The notes under the pieces: model-generated | What the model was told of the DNA's origin: nothing | The model's database searches: none | The model's input: the letters and a program-made list of their open reading frames with translations, nothing else | Made by a program: the position numbers and the translations under genes | NCBI GenBank assembly: GCA_964371785.1 | Contig: CAYJOL010000008.1 | Span: 1 to 64,000, forward strand | DNA: 64,000 nucleotides | Origin: CAVQCT01 sp964371785 | Lineage (GTDB): Bacteria > Zixibacteria > MSB-5A5 > GN15 > FEB-12 | Direction of reading: 5' to 3' | Shown here: one piece after another, positions 37,386 through 46,046 of the stretch | Layout: every line of letters begins with the position of its first letter | Numbering within the stretch: position 1 is the first letter of the stretch

Positions 37386-37618
37386 TGCCTCCCCGGCGCA
37401 CGCCGGGGTCGATCTTATGTTGCTCTGGGCACCCGCCTTCGCGGGTGAGGCAGAACGGAACTCTGGGCGCTCACCTTTCCAGGTGAATTGAAGCATTCCT
37501 CGCAAAGCGCCTCCAGCGTGCCCCATGGCACGCATCGAACGGCAGGCTCGAACACGAGTCTTCCCTGCGGAAGAACAAGATTGTATCCTAAGTGCTATCT
37601 CTTCACCGTGGCTGCTCC
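37386..37618. repeat. Direct repeat, copy A
   Basis: This segment matches copy B at 39887-40115 over about 230 bases with small differences. A 75-base block (37501-37575) is identical to 40001-40075. It contains hairpin-forming pieces: CCCCGGC...GCCGGGG near the start and CACCCGC-CTTC-GCGGGTG at 37430-37447. The two copies lie in the same orientation and bracket the GT-C/TPR gene. No transposase is inside. It looks like a dispersed genomic repeat of REP/MITE type rather than coding sequence. Confidence 0.85.
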
Positions 37619-37749
37619 TCTTTGAGGGGGAGAGGAATCGTGATGGCCCGCAAGTCAAATCGCTTATGCAAAGTCAGAGTAACAGGAGTAACAAGTCGCG
37701 AGTTGTTTTTCCTTTGCCAGAGGCCAACCTGCCTGCTATAATTCCGGTG

Positions 37750-39771
37750 ATGAACACAAGGGGAGTCTTATTCAGCGGGGCGGTGCTGGTCACCTATGCG
37801 CTTTTCGGTATCGCATCGTTTCTGCCCCTACCGACCATGTGGGGGATTAATCACCTCATGTTCTTTCCGGCATGGGGGAAATACCTGTATCTGGCCGGTG
37901 GTCTCCTGCTTGTCTATCTGCTGTTCGGGAAACTGCCTGAACGCGGAATCGAAACTGTTCTTGAGAAGGCGGGCCATTGGCTTTGGGAGGGCGTTTGGTG
38001 GCACCGGGGAATAGTTAGCATTACTTTCCTGCTAATCTTCTACCTTGCAAAGACTCAGACGCACTTTCTCGGTGATGGATATTCCTGGCTCCATGTCTTT
38101 GGACATTCAGAAGGATATACCAACGCGGGCATTGAACCGGCATCCATAGCCGCGGTCAAGACGTTGCAGTCACTCTTGGGTGGCTTCACCTACGACAATG
38201 CGATATCTGCGTTTCGCATCCTGTCCTTCGCTTCCGGTCTAATAGTCGTCTATAATCTGATTTACATGGCAGGAAAGGTGTTCACGGAGAGCAGGCTTCG
38301 CTTGTTTGGACTTTTTACGCTGGTATTCTCAGGGACATTGCTGTTGTTCTTCGGTTACATTGAGTTCTATCCGATGCTCTGGGCAATGGTGAGTCTTTTC
38401 ATTAGGTTCTCTCTGGACTATCTGGAAGAGCGGAGATATCTGACCTGGGCTCTTCTCTTTTTCGTACTGGCAATAGCCGTGCATCTTCAGGCAGTATATC
38501 TTCTGCCCTCAGCTATACTCGTACTTCTTTCTTTGAGGTTCAAAGATGCTTACTGGCTGAAATGGGCCGGATGGAGCGGCTACGTCTGGATCGCGCTCAT
38601 CGCGGTCGGTTTCCTTTCAGTGGCTGTGCTTAAGAGTATCGGGGGAGACTTAGGGAGGCCGTTCCTGTCTTTTATAAGTAGCCTTCCGAACTACCCTTCA
38701 TATGCAATCTTCTCTAAGTGCCATCTTCTCGACGTGCTGAACCTGATATTGCTTATCTTTCCTGCGAGTCTTGCTATTATAGTCAGCGGAATAAAGTCTG
38801 AGAAGCAGGAGCCGGCCAATAGGATTACGCTGGAACAATTCTTTCTGTGGTCCGCTCTCGGTTCACTGCTCTTCTTACTGACGATTCATCCGGTCCTGGG
38901 CATGGCCCGCGACTGGGACCTGATGTCCTTGACATTACTCGCCCCCGTATGTTTTCTCCTGCTGAGAGCTCGAGAGTCTCTTTTGAGGTTATCTACCGGA
39001 TATATACTCAGCTATGCTTTGCTGGTGGCCTTTATGACGACTTCCTATGTTGTTGTCTCATGCAATTCCGAATTTGCGGTGCGGCGGATGTTTACGATAC
39101 TCCACGAGTATGGCAACAAAGACCGGGGCGGTTGGATATACTTCACGGAATACCTTCGCTCTCAAAAGGACAATGAGGGATATGATCGAGCTGTAAGCGA
39201 AATGCACACATATTTCCCGGAATACCAATTGCTCGACTCTGCTCGTTTGCTCATCTATCGCGGAAAATCTGACGAGGCCTACGCCATTGCCGTTCAACTT
39301 GTCGGGATGAAACCGCATCAGGCCGACTTCCTGCAACTTTTGGCCGGTCTCCAGGTTGACAGAAGGGAATACAGGTTGGCTGAAGAAAATTACCTAAAGG
39401 CCCTGGAGACCAAGAAATATCATAGCGTATACAATGAACTTGGCCAATTATACCAGAAGCAGGGAAGGTACGCCGAGGCACTGAAAGTCTTTACTGAAGC
39501 GCACAGATTGGCGCCCGAAGCCACATTTGTCACTGAGGGTCTCGGGTTGACGTATATCTACCTGAAGGACTTTCCCGCCGCCTTAATGTTGGCAGATACT
39601 CTCTTTCAGGCAGACTCTACGTCACCGGGAGGGCATCTTCTCAAAATGTCAATTGCATTAAATGAGGGAGACATGAATGCTGCCAGGAAGCACTATCGCG
39701 CATACCTCGAGTACGGCAAGGGCAGGTCAGATTATAATAACATCAAAGCGTATTATAATTATCTGCAGTAG
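37750..39771 (+). CDS. Polytopic membrane protein with C-terminal TPRs (GT-C-like)
   Basis: The 673-residue product has about ten to twelve membrane segments in residues 5-450 and a soluble C-terminal part (about 480-673) with several TPR motifs (EYRLAEENYLKALE, QKQGRYAEALKVFTEAHRLAP, LKDFPAALMLADTLF). The first loop contains LGDGYSWLHVF, the position of the catalytic acidic residue in GT-C glycosyltransferases, so a membrane glycosyltransferase is possible, although no signature proves it. The ATG at 37750 is preferred to the upstream frame, whose first 75 codons run through the repeat and have no membrane pattern. It stands alone between the two repeat copies. Confidence 0.75.
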   Translation: MNTRGVLFSGAVLVTYALFGIASFLPLPTMWGINHLMFFPAWGKYLYLAGGLLLVYLLFGKLPERGIETVLEKAGHWLWEGVWWHRGIVSITFLLIFYLAKTQTHFLGDGYSWLHVFGHSEGYTNAGIEPASIAAVKTLQSLLGGFTYDNAISAFRILSFASGLIVVYNLIYMAGKVFTESRLRLFGLFTLVFSGTLLLFFGYIEFYPMLWAMVSLFIRFSLDYLEERRYLTWALLFFVLAIAVHLQAVYLLPSAILVLLSLRFKDAYWLKWAGWSGYVWIALIAVGFLSVAVLKSIGGDLGRPFLSFISSLPNYPSYAIFSKCHLLDVLNLILLIFPASLAIIVSGIKSEKQEPANRITLEQFFLWSALGSLLFLLTIHPVLGMARDWDLMSLTLLAPVCFLLLRARESLLRLSTGYILSYALLVAFMTTSYVVVSCNSEFAVRRMFTILHEYGNKDRGGWIYFTEYLRSQKDNEGYDRAVSEMHTYFPEYQLLDSARLLIYRGKSDEAYAIAVQLVGMKPHQADFLQLLAGLQVDRREYRLAEENYLKALETKKYHSVYNELGQLYQKQGRYAEALKVFTEAHRLAPEATFVTEGLGLTYIYLKDFPAALMLADTLFQADSTSPGGHLLKMSIALNEGDMNAARKHYRAYLEYGKGRSDYNNIKAYYNYLQ

Positions 39772-39886
39772 CTTGGCACCCTGCAACGCACCCGCTAAGG
39801 GCGAGTCATTGCGAGGCGTCAATCACGCTGACAGGTGTGAAGCCGTCGCAATCTCAATGATTCAATTCATGCCCGAACACCTCGCC

Positions 39887-40115
39887 TGCCTCCCCGGCGC
39901 AGGCCGGGCTCCATCTTATGTTGCTCTGGGCACCCGCCTCCGCGGGTGAGGCAGAACGGAGCGCTGGGCGCTGCATCTACAGGTGAGGTGGAGCATTGCT
40001 CGCAAAGCGCCTCCAGCGTGCCCCATGGCACGCATCGAACGGCAGGCTCGAACACGAGTCTTCCCTGCGGAAGAATATGATTGTATTCCTTGTGTCATCT
40101 GTTCACTGTAGCTCC
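39887..40115. repeat. Direct repeat, copy B
   Basis: Second copy of the repeat at 37386-37618, same orientation, about 2.5 kb downstream. The identical core is 40001-40075. The same hairpins are kept (with base changes), which suggests that the structure rather than a protein is conserved. Downstream, at 40126-40143, is a separate perfect hairpin GTGCGAC-GAGA-GTCGCAC. The rest of the 39772-40318 gap holds no gene I can support. Confidence 0.85.
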
Positions 40116-40318
40116 CGTCAGTCAGGTGCGACGAGAGTCGCACTGATCGTCAGGTGGCGCGGCACTGGAACTTCCCGTTGCCCGTATTTGTTAGGGACGG
40201 TATCAGGTATCAAGTGCGATGTTGGCTACGTCGAATGAAAACAGAAATCAAGATGACCGCAATTTGATTGGGTGGGTCCGATTATTGACTGGCCTAAATA
40301 GAGCAGGAGGCAAGTTGC

Positions 40319-40822
40319 ATGAACATTCTCACTGTCAATCTTCTGTTTAGCACCCTTGTGTTCTGGGTGGCTTACCGAATCTATCTCTTCCCGAGACTCT
40401 CGGATTTGAAACCGAAGGCCGTTCTACTGCCGATCCTTCTCCTCCATTCGCTGCGTCACCTCGGTTTAATGTTCCTCGCGCCAGGAGCCACTTACTCAGG
40501 AATCTCTCCCCAATTTTCCCGTCCGGCCGCGTTTGGAGATCTGCTTGCGGCTTTGCTGGCTCTGCTGGCAATTCTTGCGGTTGTAAAGAAGGCACCAGTT
40601 GCCCGGCTGCTTGTCTGGATTTTCAACGTCGAGGGAACGGTGGACCTTATCGTGGCAATTGTATTGGCTACCACCTATGGAGCATCGGCGTATATGGGGC
40701 CCGCCTACTGGATACCCGCGTTCTGGGTTCCTTCGTTGTTAGTCACTCACTACATAACCTTTATCATCCTTTTGAAGTATTGGAAAAGCGCAACTGGTGA
40801 CCAGGGCGTGGCGATTCGCTGA
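40319..40822 (+). CDS. Small four-helix membrane protein
   Basis: The 167-residue product starts at an ATG with AGGAGG eight bases upstream. Four hydrophobic segments can be seen: about 3-25, 35-55, 70-92 and 105-160 (with IVAIVLATTYGASAYMG and FWVPSLLVTHYITFIILL). The third loop is rich in S, P and G. No family is recognised and no catalytic residues stand out. It lies alone after the repeat copy B; a terminator at 41012 follows. Confidence 0.65.
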   Translation: MNILTVNLLFSTLVFWVAYRIYLFPRLSDLKPKAVLLPILLLHSLRHLGLMFLAPGATYSGISPQFSRPAAFGDLLAALLALLAILAVVKKAPVARLLVWIFNVEGTVDLIVAIVLATTYGASAYMGPAYWIPAFWVPSLLVTHYITFIILLKYWKSATGDQGVAIR

Positions 40823-41011
40823 TCTGGAGCTTCGGACTGCAAACAAAAGTCACGAAATTGGGAACCTGAATCACTCCAAAGACTTCATTGAGCGTTTGAA
40901 ATTCGACTAGCTTGACACGCCCTTGCGTGTCAACATAATCGAAGATCAGAATCAGGCGATGTCAACACCCTTGAGAGTATTGACCTACGTTTTCGACGGA
41001 TCTTACAAATG

Positions 41012-41041
41012 AAAAGACCCGGTCTGATGACCGGGTCTTTT
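41012..41041. terminator. Bidirectional terminator after groEL
   Basis: Thirteen-base arms AAAAGACCCGGTC and GACCGGGTCTTTT around TGAT, with T-rich ends on both strands. It serves groEL on the minus strand and could also stop transcription from the plus-strand membrane-protein gene. Confidence 0.9.
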
Positions 41042-41067
41042 GCATTTCAGGTGTGTATTGCGTCGGC

Positions 41068-42696
41068 TTAGTACATGCCGCCCATGTCCGGTCCACCCGG
41101 CATCTGGGGCATATTCTTCTTCTCTTCCGGCTTGTCCGCAATCACCGCTTCGGTGGTCAACAGAAGACCGGCAATCGAAGCCGCGTTTTCAAGAGCGGTA
41201 CGAGTCACCTTGGTCGGGTCGATGACGCCGGCCTTGATGAGGTCTTCGTACACATCGGTGGCCGCGTTGTAGCCGAACGCACCGTCTTTCTCTTTGACTC
41301 TGCTGACGACGACCGATGATTCAACACCGGCGTTGAAAGCGATCTGACGAATCGGCTCTTCGAGCGCCTTGCGGATGATGTTCACGCCGACCATTTCGTC
41401 ATCGGTGGCCTTGATCTTGTCAAGGGACGCGATTGAGCGAAGCAGGGCGACACCGCCGCCCGGGACGATACCTTCTTCGACCGCCGCACGGGTAGCATGC
41501 AGAGCGTCTTCGACCCGAGCCTTCTTCTCTTTCATTTCGGTCTCGGTCGCGGCGCCGACATTGATAACCGCCACGCCACCGGCCAGCTTGGCCAGGCGCT
41601 CCTGCAGTTTCTCACGGTCGTAGTCAGAGGTCGTATCATCGATCTGCTTGCGGATCTGAGAGATGCGGCCCTTGATGGCGTTCTTGTCGCCGTTACCTTC
41701 GACTATCGTGGTGTTGTCTTTGTCGATCGTGATCTTCTTGGCCGAGCCAAGGTCGGTCAGAATGGCGTTCTCCAGCTTGAAACCGACTTCTTCGGAGATC
41801 ACCTTGCCGCCGGTCAGCACAGCGATATCTTCGAGCATCGCTTTGCGACGGTCGCCAAAGCCCGGAGCCTTGACAGCCGCGACTTTGATCGTGCCGCGGA
41901 GCTTGTTGACTACCAGCGTAGCCAGCGCTTCGCCCTCGACATCCTCGGCGATAATGAACATCGGACGACCCTGCTGGGCGACTTTCTCGAGCACCGGCAG
42001 GAGGTCCTTCATTCCGGAGACCTTCTTGTCATGAATCAGAATAAGCGGGTCTTCAAGTACCGCTTCCATCGTGTCGGGATCGGTCACGAAATACGGGGAG
42101 ACATAGCCGCGGTCAAACTGCATACCTTCGACTACCTCCAGCGTCGTCTCGGCGGTCTTGGCCTCTTCGACCGTGATCACGCCATCCTTGCCGACTTTTT
42201 CCATCGCTTCGGCAATCAGGTCGCCGATATGGCGGTCGCTGTTGGCCGAGATGGTGCCGACCTGGGAGATTTCAGCCTTGCCGGAAACCGGCTTGGACAT
42301 CCCTTTGATCGATTCGGACACGGCCACGACAGCCATGTCAATACCGCGCTTGAGCGCCATCGGGTTGATTCCCGCGGTCACGTTCTTGAGACCCTCGCGG
42401 TAAATCGCCTGGGCAATCAAAGTAGCAGTGGTGGTGCCGTCACCGGCGTCATCGGAAGTCTTGGAAGCTACTTCCTTGACCATCTGGGCGCCAATATTTT
42501 CAAAATGATCTTCGAGCTCGATTTCCTTGGCCACGGTTACACCGTCTTTGGTGATCGTCGGGCTGCCGAACTTCTTCTCGATAACAACATTGCGGCCTTT
42601 CGGGCCGAGGGTCACTTTGACCGCGTTAGCCAGCTTGTCGACACCCTTTTTGAGTTTGTCGCGGGCTATCGTATCATAATCTATGAGCTTGGACAT
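41068..42696 (-). CDS. groEL: Chaperonin GroEL
   Basis: The 542-residue product is a full-length GroEL. The N-terminal DTIARDKLKKGVDKLANAV and the ATP-binding DGTTTATLIAQAI, the apical LLPVLEKVAQQGRP and VKAPGFGDRRKAML blocks, and the C-terminal GGPDMGGMY tail (a modified GGM repeat) are all present. It forms the double-ring chaperonin with GroES, folding proteins in ATP-driven cycles in the cytoplasm. It follows groES by 28 bases, with AAGGAG before the ATG. Regulation is through the CIRCE element upstream of groES. Confidence 0.98.
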   Translation of the reverse strand: MSKLIDYDTIARDKLKKGVDKLANAVKVTLGPKGRNVVIEKKFGSPTITKDGVTVAKEIELEDHFENIGAQMVKEVASKTSDDAGDGTTTATLIAQAIYREGLKNVTAGINPMALKRGIDMAVVAVSESIKGMSKPVSGKAEISQVGTISANSDRHIGDLIAEAMEKVGKDGVITVEEAKTAETTLEVVEGMQFDRGYVSPYFVTDPDTMEAVLEDPLILIHDKKVSGMKDLLPVLEKVAQQGRPMFIIAEDVEGEALATLVVNKLRGTIKVAAVKAPGFGDRRKAMLEDIAVLTGGKVISEEVGFKLENAILTDLGSAKKITIDKDNTTIVEGNGDKNAIKGRISQIRKQIDDTTSDYDREKLQERLAKLAGGVAVINVGAATETEMKEKKARVEDALHATRAAVEEGIVPGGGVALLRSIASLDKIKATDDEMVGVNIIRKALEEPIRQIAFNAGVESSVVVSRVKEKDGAFGYNAATDVYEDLIKAGVIDPTKVTRTALENAASIAGLLLTTEAVIADKPEEKKNMPQMPGGPDMGGMY

Positions 42697-42724
42697 GATT
42701 CATATACTCCTTGGGACTTGTCGT

Positions 42725-43021
42725 TTAACGGTTGATAATCGCAAAAATATCAGATTCGCGCATGATGAGATATTCTTTGCCCTCAATCGAGACTTCCGTG
42801 CCGGAGTACTTGCCGTACAGGATGCGGTCACCCTTTTTGACTTCGAGCGTGACTTTCTTTCCTTCTTCGGTGGTACGGCCCGGGCCGACTTCGATCACTT
42901 CGCCTTCCATCGGCTTCTCTTTGGCGGTATCCGGAATAATAATCCCGCCCTTCTTGACTTCCTGTTCTTCGACCGGCTTCACAATCACGCGGTCGGCAAG
43001 AGGCTTCACTTGCATTTTCAA
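42725..43021 (-). CDS. groES: Co-chaperonin GroES
   Basis: The 98-residue product is a standard GroES: MKMQVKPLADRVIVKPVEEQ, the mobile-loop stretch GGIIIPDTAKEKPMEGEVIEVG, and the closing VLYGKY-type block (DRILYGKYSGTEV). Seven copies cap the GroEL ring. AGGAGG stands seven bases before the ATG. It is the first gene of the operon and directly follows the CIRCE-controlled promoter. Confidence 0.97.
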   Translation of the reverse strand: MKMQVKPLADRVIVKPVEEQEVKKGGIIIPDTAKEKPMEGEVIEVGPGRTTEEGKKVTLEVKKGDRILYGKYSGTEVSIEGKEYLIMRESDIFAIINR

Positions 43022-43074
43022 TCCTCCTATTTGGTTTGACTATACAATTGGGTTGGTTTGTGCTATCTGTATTG

Positions 43075-43101
43075 TTAGCACTCTCAATAAAGGAGTGCTA
43101 A
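43075..43101 (-). promoter_or_regulatory. CIRCE operator for HrcA
   Basis: TTAGCACTC, nine bases, GAGTGCTAA: a perfect match to the consensus inverted repeat bound by the repressor HrcA. It lies directly downstream of the -10 box of the groES promoter and about 54 bases before the groES ATG, so HrcA would block transcription until heat or misfolding titrates it. An hrcA gene is not in the window. Confidence 0.97.
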
Positions 43102-43109
43102 CGGCCTTC

Positions 43110-43137
43110 AATATACATTTAACAGTGAATCTGTCAA
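43110..43137 (-). promoter_or_regulatory. Vegetative promoter of groES-groEL
   Basis: On the minus strand TTGACA (43137-43132) and TATATT (43115-43110) are 16 bases apart. The -35 is a perfect consensus. With the CIRCE element just downstream this is the classical housekeeping-sigma, HrcA-repressed arrangement. Confidence 0.85.
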
Positions 43138-43376
43138 GAAGTTTCCGGATTGGCAGTTAGTTTCCTGTGATTTTATTCTTTTGCTTTCCGAGACGCTATT
43201 CCGTGTGTAAGTCGCTGTATCACAGCGTGTTGAATGGTCGGGGACCGTCTGTCAACTCATATTCACTTCGCGCAATTTCACAATTCTTGCTACAAGCTTC
43301 AGGCTGGGAAGTCTTTAGCCTTTACAGCAGGCAAAGAATGGCTTACTTAGCCAGCATGAACCAGGAAAGGGAAATT

Positions 43377-43913
43377 ATGGAATCTAATGTACCCCAAAAG
43401 GGATTCAGCGGGGAGCGGCTAGTCTGGATCTTCTTCGTACTGGTGTTGCTGGTGCTCGGCTCGTTTTTCTCGATTAAGGCGTACCGGCTTCAAACCCAGG
43501 TTTACGATACCTCGAAACAGCTGCTGGCTCTCGATATCAGGCTGACCGATGCCCAGGAAACCACAGCGCAGCTCCAGCAAATGCTGGATATGTACACGGA
43601 TATTTCATTACAATTGAAACCGACTCTGAGCGACTCTGAGCTGACTGACTACATGGGCAAAGGCATTCAGGACCCGTACAAAGACATCCCGGCCGATTTG
43701 ATAAAACATCCGGAACTGATTCCGTTCAAGGGCGAGCTGGGAGGGACTTACGGATTCTATTCCGCGAGCAAAATCTTTGTCCTCGGGCCGCATCGCGTCT
43801 GGGCATACGTAGAGGACGGCCATAACAGCAAGGCACTGCTTCTGGATAACGATGTCTCAGATGATGGCACGATCAAATGGACGGTTATCGGGAGCGGCGA
43901 GAAGAATAAGTGA
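43377..43913 (+). CDS. Single-span membrane protein with a coiled coil
   Basis: From the ATG at 43377 the 178-residue product has an N-terminal anchor (LVWIFFVLVLLVLGSFFSI), then a helix likely to be coiled coil (TQVYDTSKQLLALDIRLTDA), and a C-terminal beta-rich part (KIFVLGPHRVWAYVEDGH, WTVIGSGEKNK). The start is favoured by a GGAAAGGG purine stretch and by the position of the anchor; the frame can extend to 43167 but that region has no protein-like pattern. No family is recognised. It faces the periplasm by its charge distribution, which is inference. It is convergent with eno. Confidence 0.65.
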   Translation: MESNVPQKGFSGERLVWIFFVLVLLVLGSFFSIKAYRLQTQVYDTSKQLLALDIRLTDAQETTAQLQQMLDMYTDISLQLKPTLSDSELTDYMGKGIQDPYKDIPADLIKHPELIPFKGELGGTYGFYSASKIFVLGPHRVWAYVEDGHNSKALLLDNDVSDDGTIKWTVIGSGEKNK

Positions 43914-43925
43914 GTCCGCAAATAT

Positions 43926-43956
43926 AAACGCCACCGGGTGAAACCTGGTGGCGTTT
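43926..43956. terminator. Bidirectional terminator between the membrane protein and eno
   Basis: Ten-base arms AAACGCCACC and GGTGGCGTTT with a short inner pairing and TTTCTCG or TTTATATTT tails. It can serve both convergent genes. Confidence 0.85.
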
Positions 43957-44002
43957 CTCGTAACCGTATACTCAACGGTCGGTCAGAGACGACCGACAAC
44001 AA

Positions 44003-45298
44003 TCATTTCAAATTATAGAACGCATCCATTCCGGCATAGACTGCATGATTGCCGATTGTTTCCTCGATGCGAATCAGCTGGTTGTACTTGGCGATCCGGT
44101 CCGTGCGGCACATCGAGCCGGTCTTTATCTGTCCGGCGCTCGATGCTACCACGACATCGGCAATGGTAGCATCTTCAGTCTCGCCGGAACGGTGCGACAC
44201 GACCGCCGTGAACCCGGCTTTCTGGGCCATCTGGATAGCATCGAGGGTTTCCGTTAACGTGCCGATCTGGTTCAGCTTGATCAGGATCGAGTTCGCGGAC
44301 TTTTCCTTGATGCCGCGAGCGAGCCGTTTTGGGTTGGTGACAAAGATATCATCACCCACAATCTGAATCCGCTTGCCCAGCCTCTCGGTGAGCATCTGCC
44401 AGCCATCCCAATCGTCTTCAGCCAGCCCGTCTTCGAGCGAAATAATCGGGTACTTATCGCACAGGCTCTCGTAGAAATCGATCATCTGTTTCGATGACAG
44501 CTTCTTGCCTTCGGCTTTCAGCTCATACTTTTTGGTTTTCGCGTCATAGAATTCCGAAGACGCCGGATCCAGGGCTATGAAGATGTCTTTCTTCGGTTTG
44601 TACCCGGAGTTCTTGATCGCCTCCATGATAACCTGAAGGGCTTCCTCGTTCGATTTCAAATCCGGAGCGAACCCGCCTTCGTCGCCGACGGAAGTATTGT
44701 ATCCCTTTTTTTGGAGGACCTTCTTGAGATGCCCGAATACCTCGGCGCCCATCTGGATCGCCTGATGCATGCTGGTCGCGCCGACCGGCATAATCATGAA
44801 TTCCTGAAGGTCCACATTGTTATCGGCGTGCTTGCCGCCATTGAGGACATTCATCATCGGGACCGGCATCAGCTTGCAATTACTTCCCCCGATGTATTCA
44901 TACAGGAATCGTCCGCGTGACTCCGCCGCCGCCTTGGCGGTCGCCAGCGACACGCCGAGAATGGCATTGGCTCCGAGTTTGGACTTGTTCTCGGTGCCGT
45001 CGAGCTTAATAAGGTAATTGTCCAGTGCCACCTGGTCATACGGGTCGATCTCGTCCTTGAGTAAGGCAGGGCCGATGACCGTATTTACGTTGGCTACCGC
45101 CTTGAGGACCGATTTCCCAAAGAACAGCTTGGGGTCGCCGTCGCGAAGTTCTACAGCTTCGTGGGCGCCGGTGGAAGCGCCCGAGGGCACCGCGGCGCGG
45201 CCAAGGGTTCCATCGGTGAGGCAGACATCGACTTCGATTGTCGGCGTTCCGCGGCTGTCGAGAATCTGGCGGGCGTGAATATACTGGAATTCGGACAT
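44003..45298 (-). CDS. eno: Enolase
   Basis: The 431-residue product is a complete enolase. The N-terminal HARQILDSRGTPTIEVD and PSGASTGAHEAVELRDGD, the metal-binding EDGLAEDDWDGW and GDDIFVTNP, the signature ILIKLNQIGTLTETLDAI, and SHRSGETEDATIADVVV near the end are all present. It converts 2-phosphoglycerate to phosphoenolpyruvate in glycolysis, needing Mg2+. The start has AAAGG upstream at a usual distance. It stands alone, with a terminator on its 3' side. Confidence 0.98.
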   Translation of the reverse strand: MSEFQYIHARQILDSRGTPTIEVDVCLTDGTLGRAAVPSGASTGAHEAVELRDGDPKLFFGKSVLKAVANVNTVIGPALLKDEIDPYDQVALDNYLIKLDGTENKSKLGANAILGVSLATAKAAAESRGRFLYEYIGGSNCKLMPVPMMNVLNGGKHADNNVDLQEFMIMPVGATSMHQAIQMGAEVFGHLKKVLQKKGYNTSVGDEGGFAPDLKSNEEALQVIMEAIKNSGYKPKKDIFIALDPASSEFYDAKTKKYELKAEGKKLSSKQMIDFYESLCDKYPIISLEDGLAEDDWDGWQMLTERLGKRIQIVGDDIFVTNPKRLARGIKEKSANSILIKLNQIGTLTETLDAIQMAQKAGFTAVVSHRSGETEDATIADVVVASSAGQIKTGSMCRTDRIAKYNQLIRIEETIGNHAVYAGMDAFYNLK

Positions 45299-45705
45299 AT
45301 CAATTACCTTTCCCGTTTAAGTTTACTCACAAAGCTGCAACAAAGCTATTCGGCCCAGGTGCGACGGGCAAGGATAAACTTGTAAGACTGACCTCGAAAT
45401 AAGCGCTTATTTGGCCGGAAGAAGATGTCGCGGCCCTGTGCTGCCGACTTATGGGACTACCACACCGGGCGTCGGCAAAGTATAGTAGGTCGTGGTTCCG
45501 GATGAGCGCGCGATAGCGCGTGAAGCAGAAACCCGACATTTTTCGGACAAACAGTTTTGACCACTCCCGCCGCAAGTGGACGGACCACCCCGGCTTTGAC
45601 ATCACTCGATTGGGTGGCCCGGTCCGCGGAACCTGTCGGAGAGAGGTTCTGTTAAAGGTGTATCGAGATGAAGTTATTTAAACAAGTTTTTTCTGGGAGA
45701 GTTTT
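45299..45705. other. Divergent gap between eno and the glycine-rich gene
   Basis: About 400 bases carry no gene I can support. Open frames are short or give basic, low-complexity products. The gap should hold the eno promoter on the minus strand and that of the glycine-rich gene on the plus strand, but no consensus pair was seen with confidence. Confidence 0.4.
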
Positions 45706-45951
45706 ATGTTAAAAAGAGATAATAAGGACGAGATCTTGGACGACGGCGGCGGCTACGGCTCCGAGGGTGGTGGCGGCGGCGGCTGGTTCAGTGACGAAGG
45801 CGGCGGCCGCCGCTGGGTCGGTGACATAGGCGGCGGCCGCGGAGACGGCTACAGCGGCTACGTCGGCGGCCGCGATGGCCGCGATGGCCACGGCTGCGGC
45901 GGCGACCCTGAGGATACTGAATCTCCTCTTTATGGTGAGATTATTCAGTAA
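45706..45951 (+). CDS. Small glycine-rich protein with a repetitive core
   Basis: The 81-residue product begins MLKRDNKDEILDDGGG and ends DTESPLYGEIIQ; between, about 37% of residues are glycine, mixed with Asp, Arg, Trp, Tyr and a single Cys (HGCGGD). The core repeats a GGGR/GGR unit: three GCGGCCGC octamers (45803, 45833, 45866) fall 30 and 33 bases apart, in frame. GGGAGAG stands four bases before the ATG. There is no signal peptide. A leader-plus-glycine-rich core could be a ribosomally made peptide precursor, or a low-complexity structural or RNA-binding protein. The antisense reading is alanine-rich and is not favoured because it has no ribosome binding site of equal quality. Confidence 0.6.
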   Translation: MLKRDNKDEILDDGGGYGSEGGGGGGWFSDEGGGRRWVGDIGGGRGDGYSGYVGGRDGRDGHGCGGDPEDTESPLYGEIIQ

Positions 45952-45953
45952 CC

Positions 45954-46046
45954 GTAGGTCGATACCCTCCTTGGTGTCGAGATTGATTGTGTGCGAAAGA
46001 TTCATTACGGGGCATGATGTTGACACCCCAGAGGGTGTCAACCTAC
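45954..46046. repeat. REPIN-like inverted pair of REP hairpins
   Basis: A plus-strand unit (45954-45983) and a minus-strand unit (46046-46017) share the pattern GTAGG-T-[CT]GA[TC]ACCCTC...GGTGTC, a GTAG head followed by a short hairpin, and face each other about 33 bases apart. This is the layout of REPINs, which are mobilised by RAYT (Y1-type) transposases encoded elsewhere in a genome. The minus-strand GTAG supplies the TAG stop of the IMPase gene. No other copy was spotted in the window. Confidence 0.6.

Noticed and set aside
37335..37658. Short basic frame running through direct repeat copy A
   Set aside because: The frame reads the hairpin repeat (PAKAGAQ-type text) and is not shared as a frame with copy B; repeat, not gene.
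41497..42735. A 412-codon plus-strand frame across groEL
   Set aside because: It lies antisense to a full-length GroEL with all conserved blocks; long antisense frames are a usual by-product of GroEL codon bias. No ribosome binding site or domain.
45327..45605. 92-codon minus-strand frame between eno and the glycine-rich gene
   Set aside because: It overlaps the likely promoter region, has no ribosome binding site and gives a low-information product.
45709..46041. Alanine-rich minus-strand frame over the glycine-rich gene
   Set aside because: It mirrors the GC-rich repeat of the plus-strand gene and has a weaker start; its alanine and valine runs are an artefact of GCC/GGC repeats.
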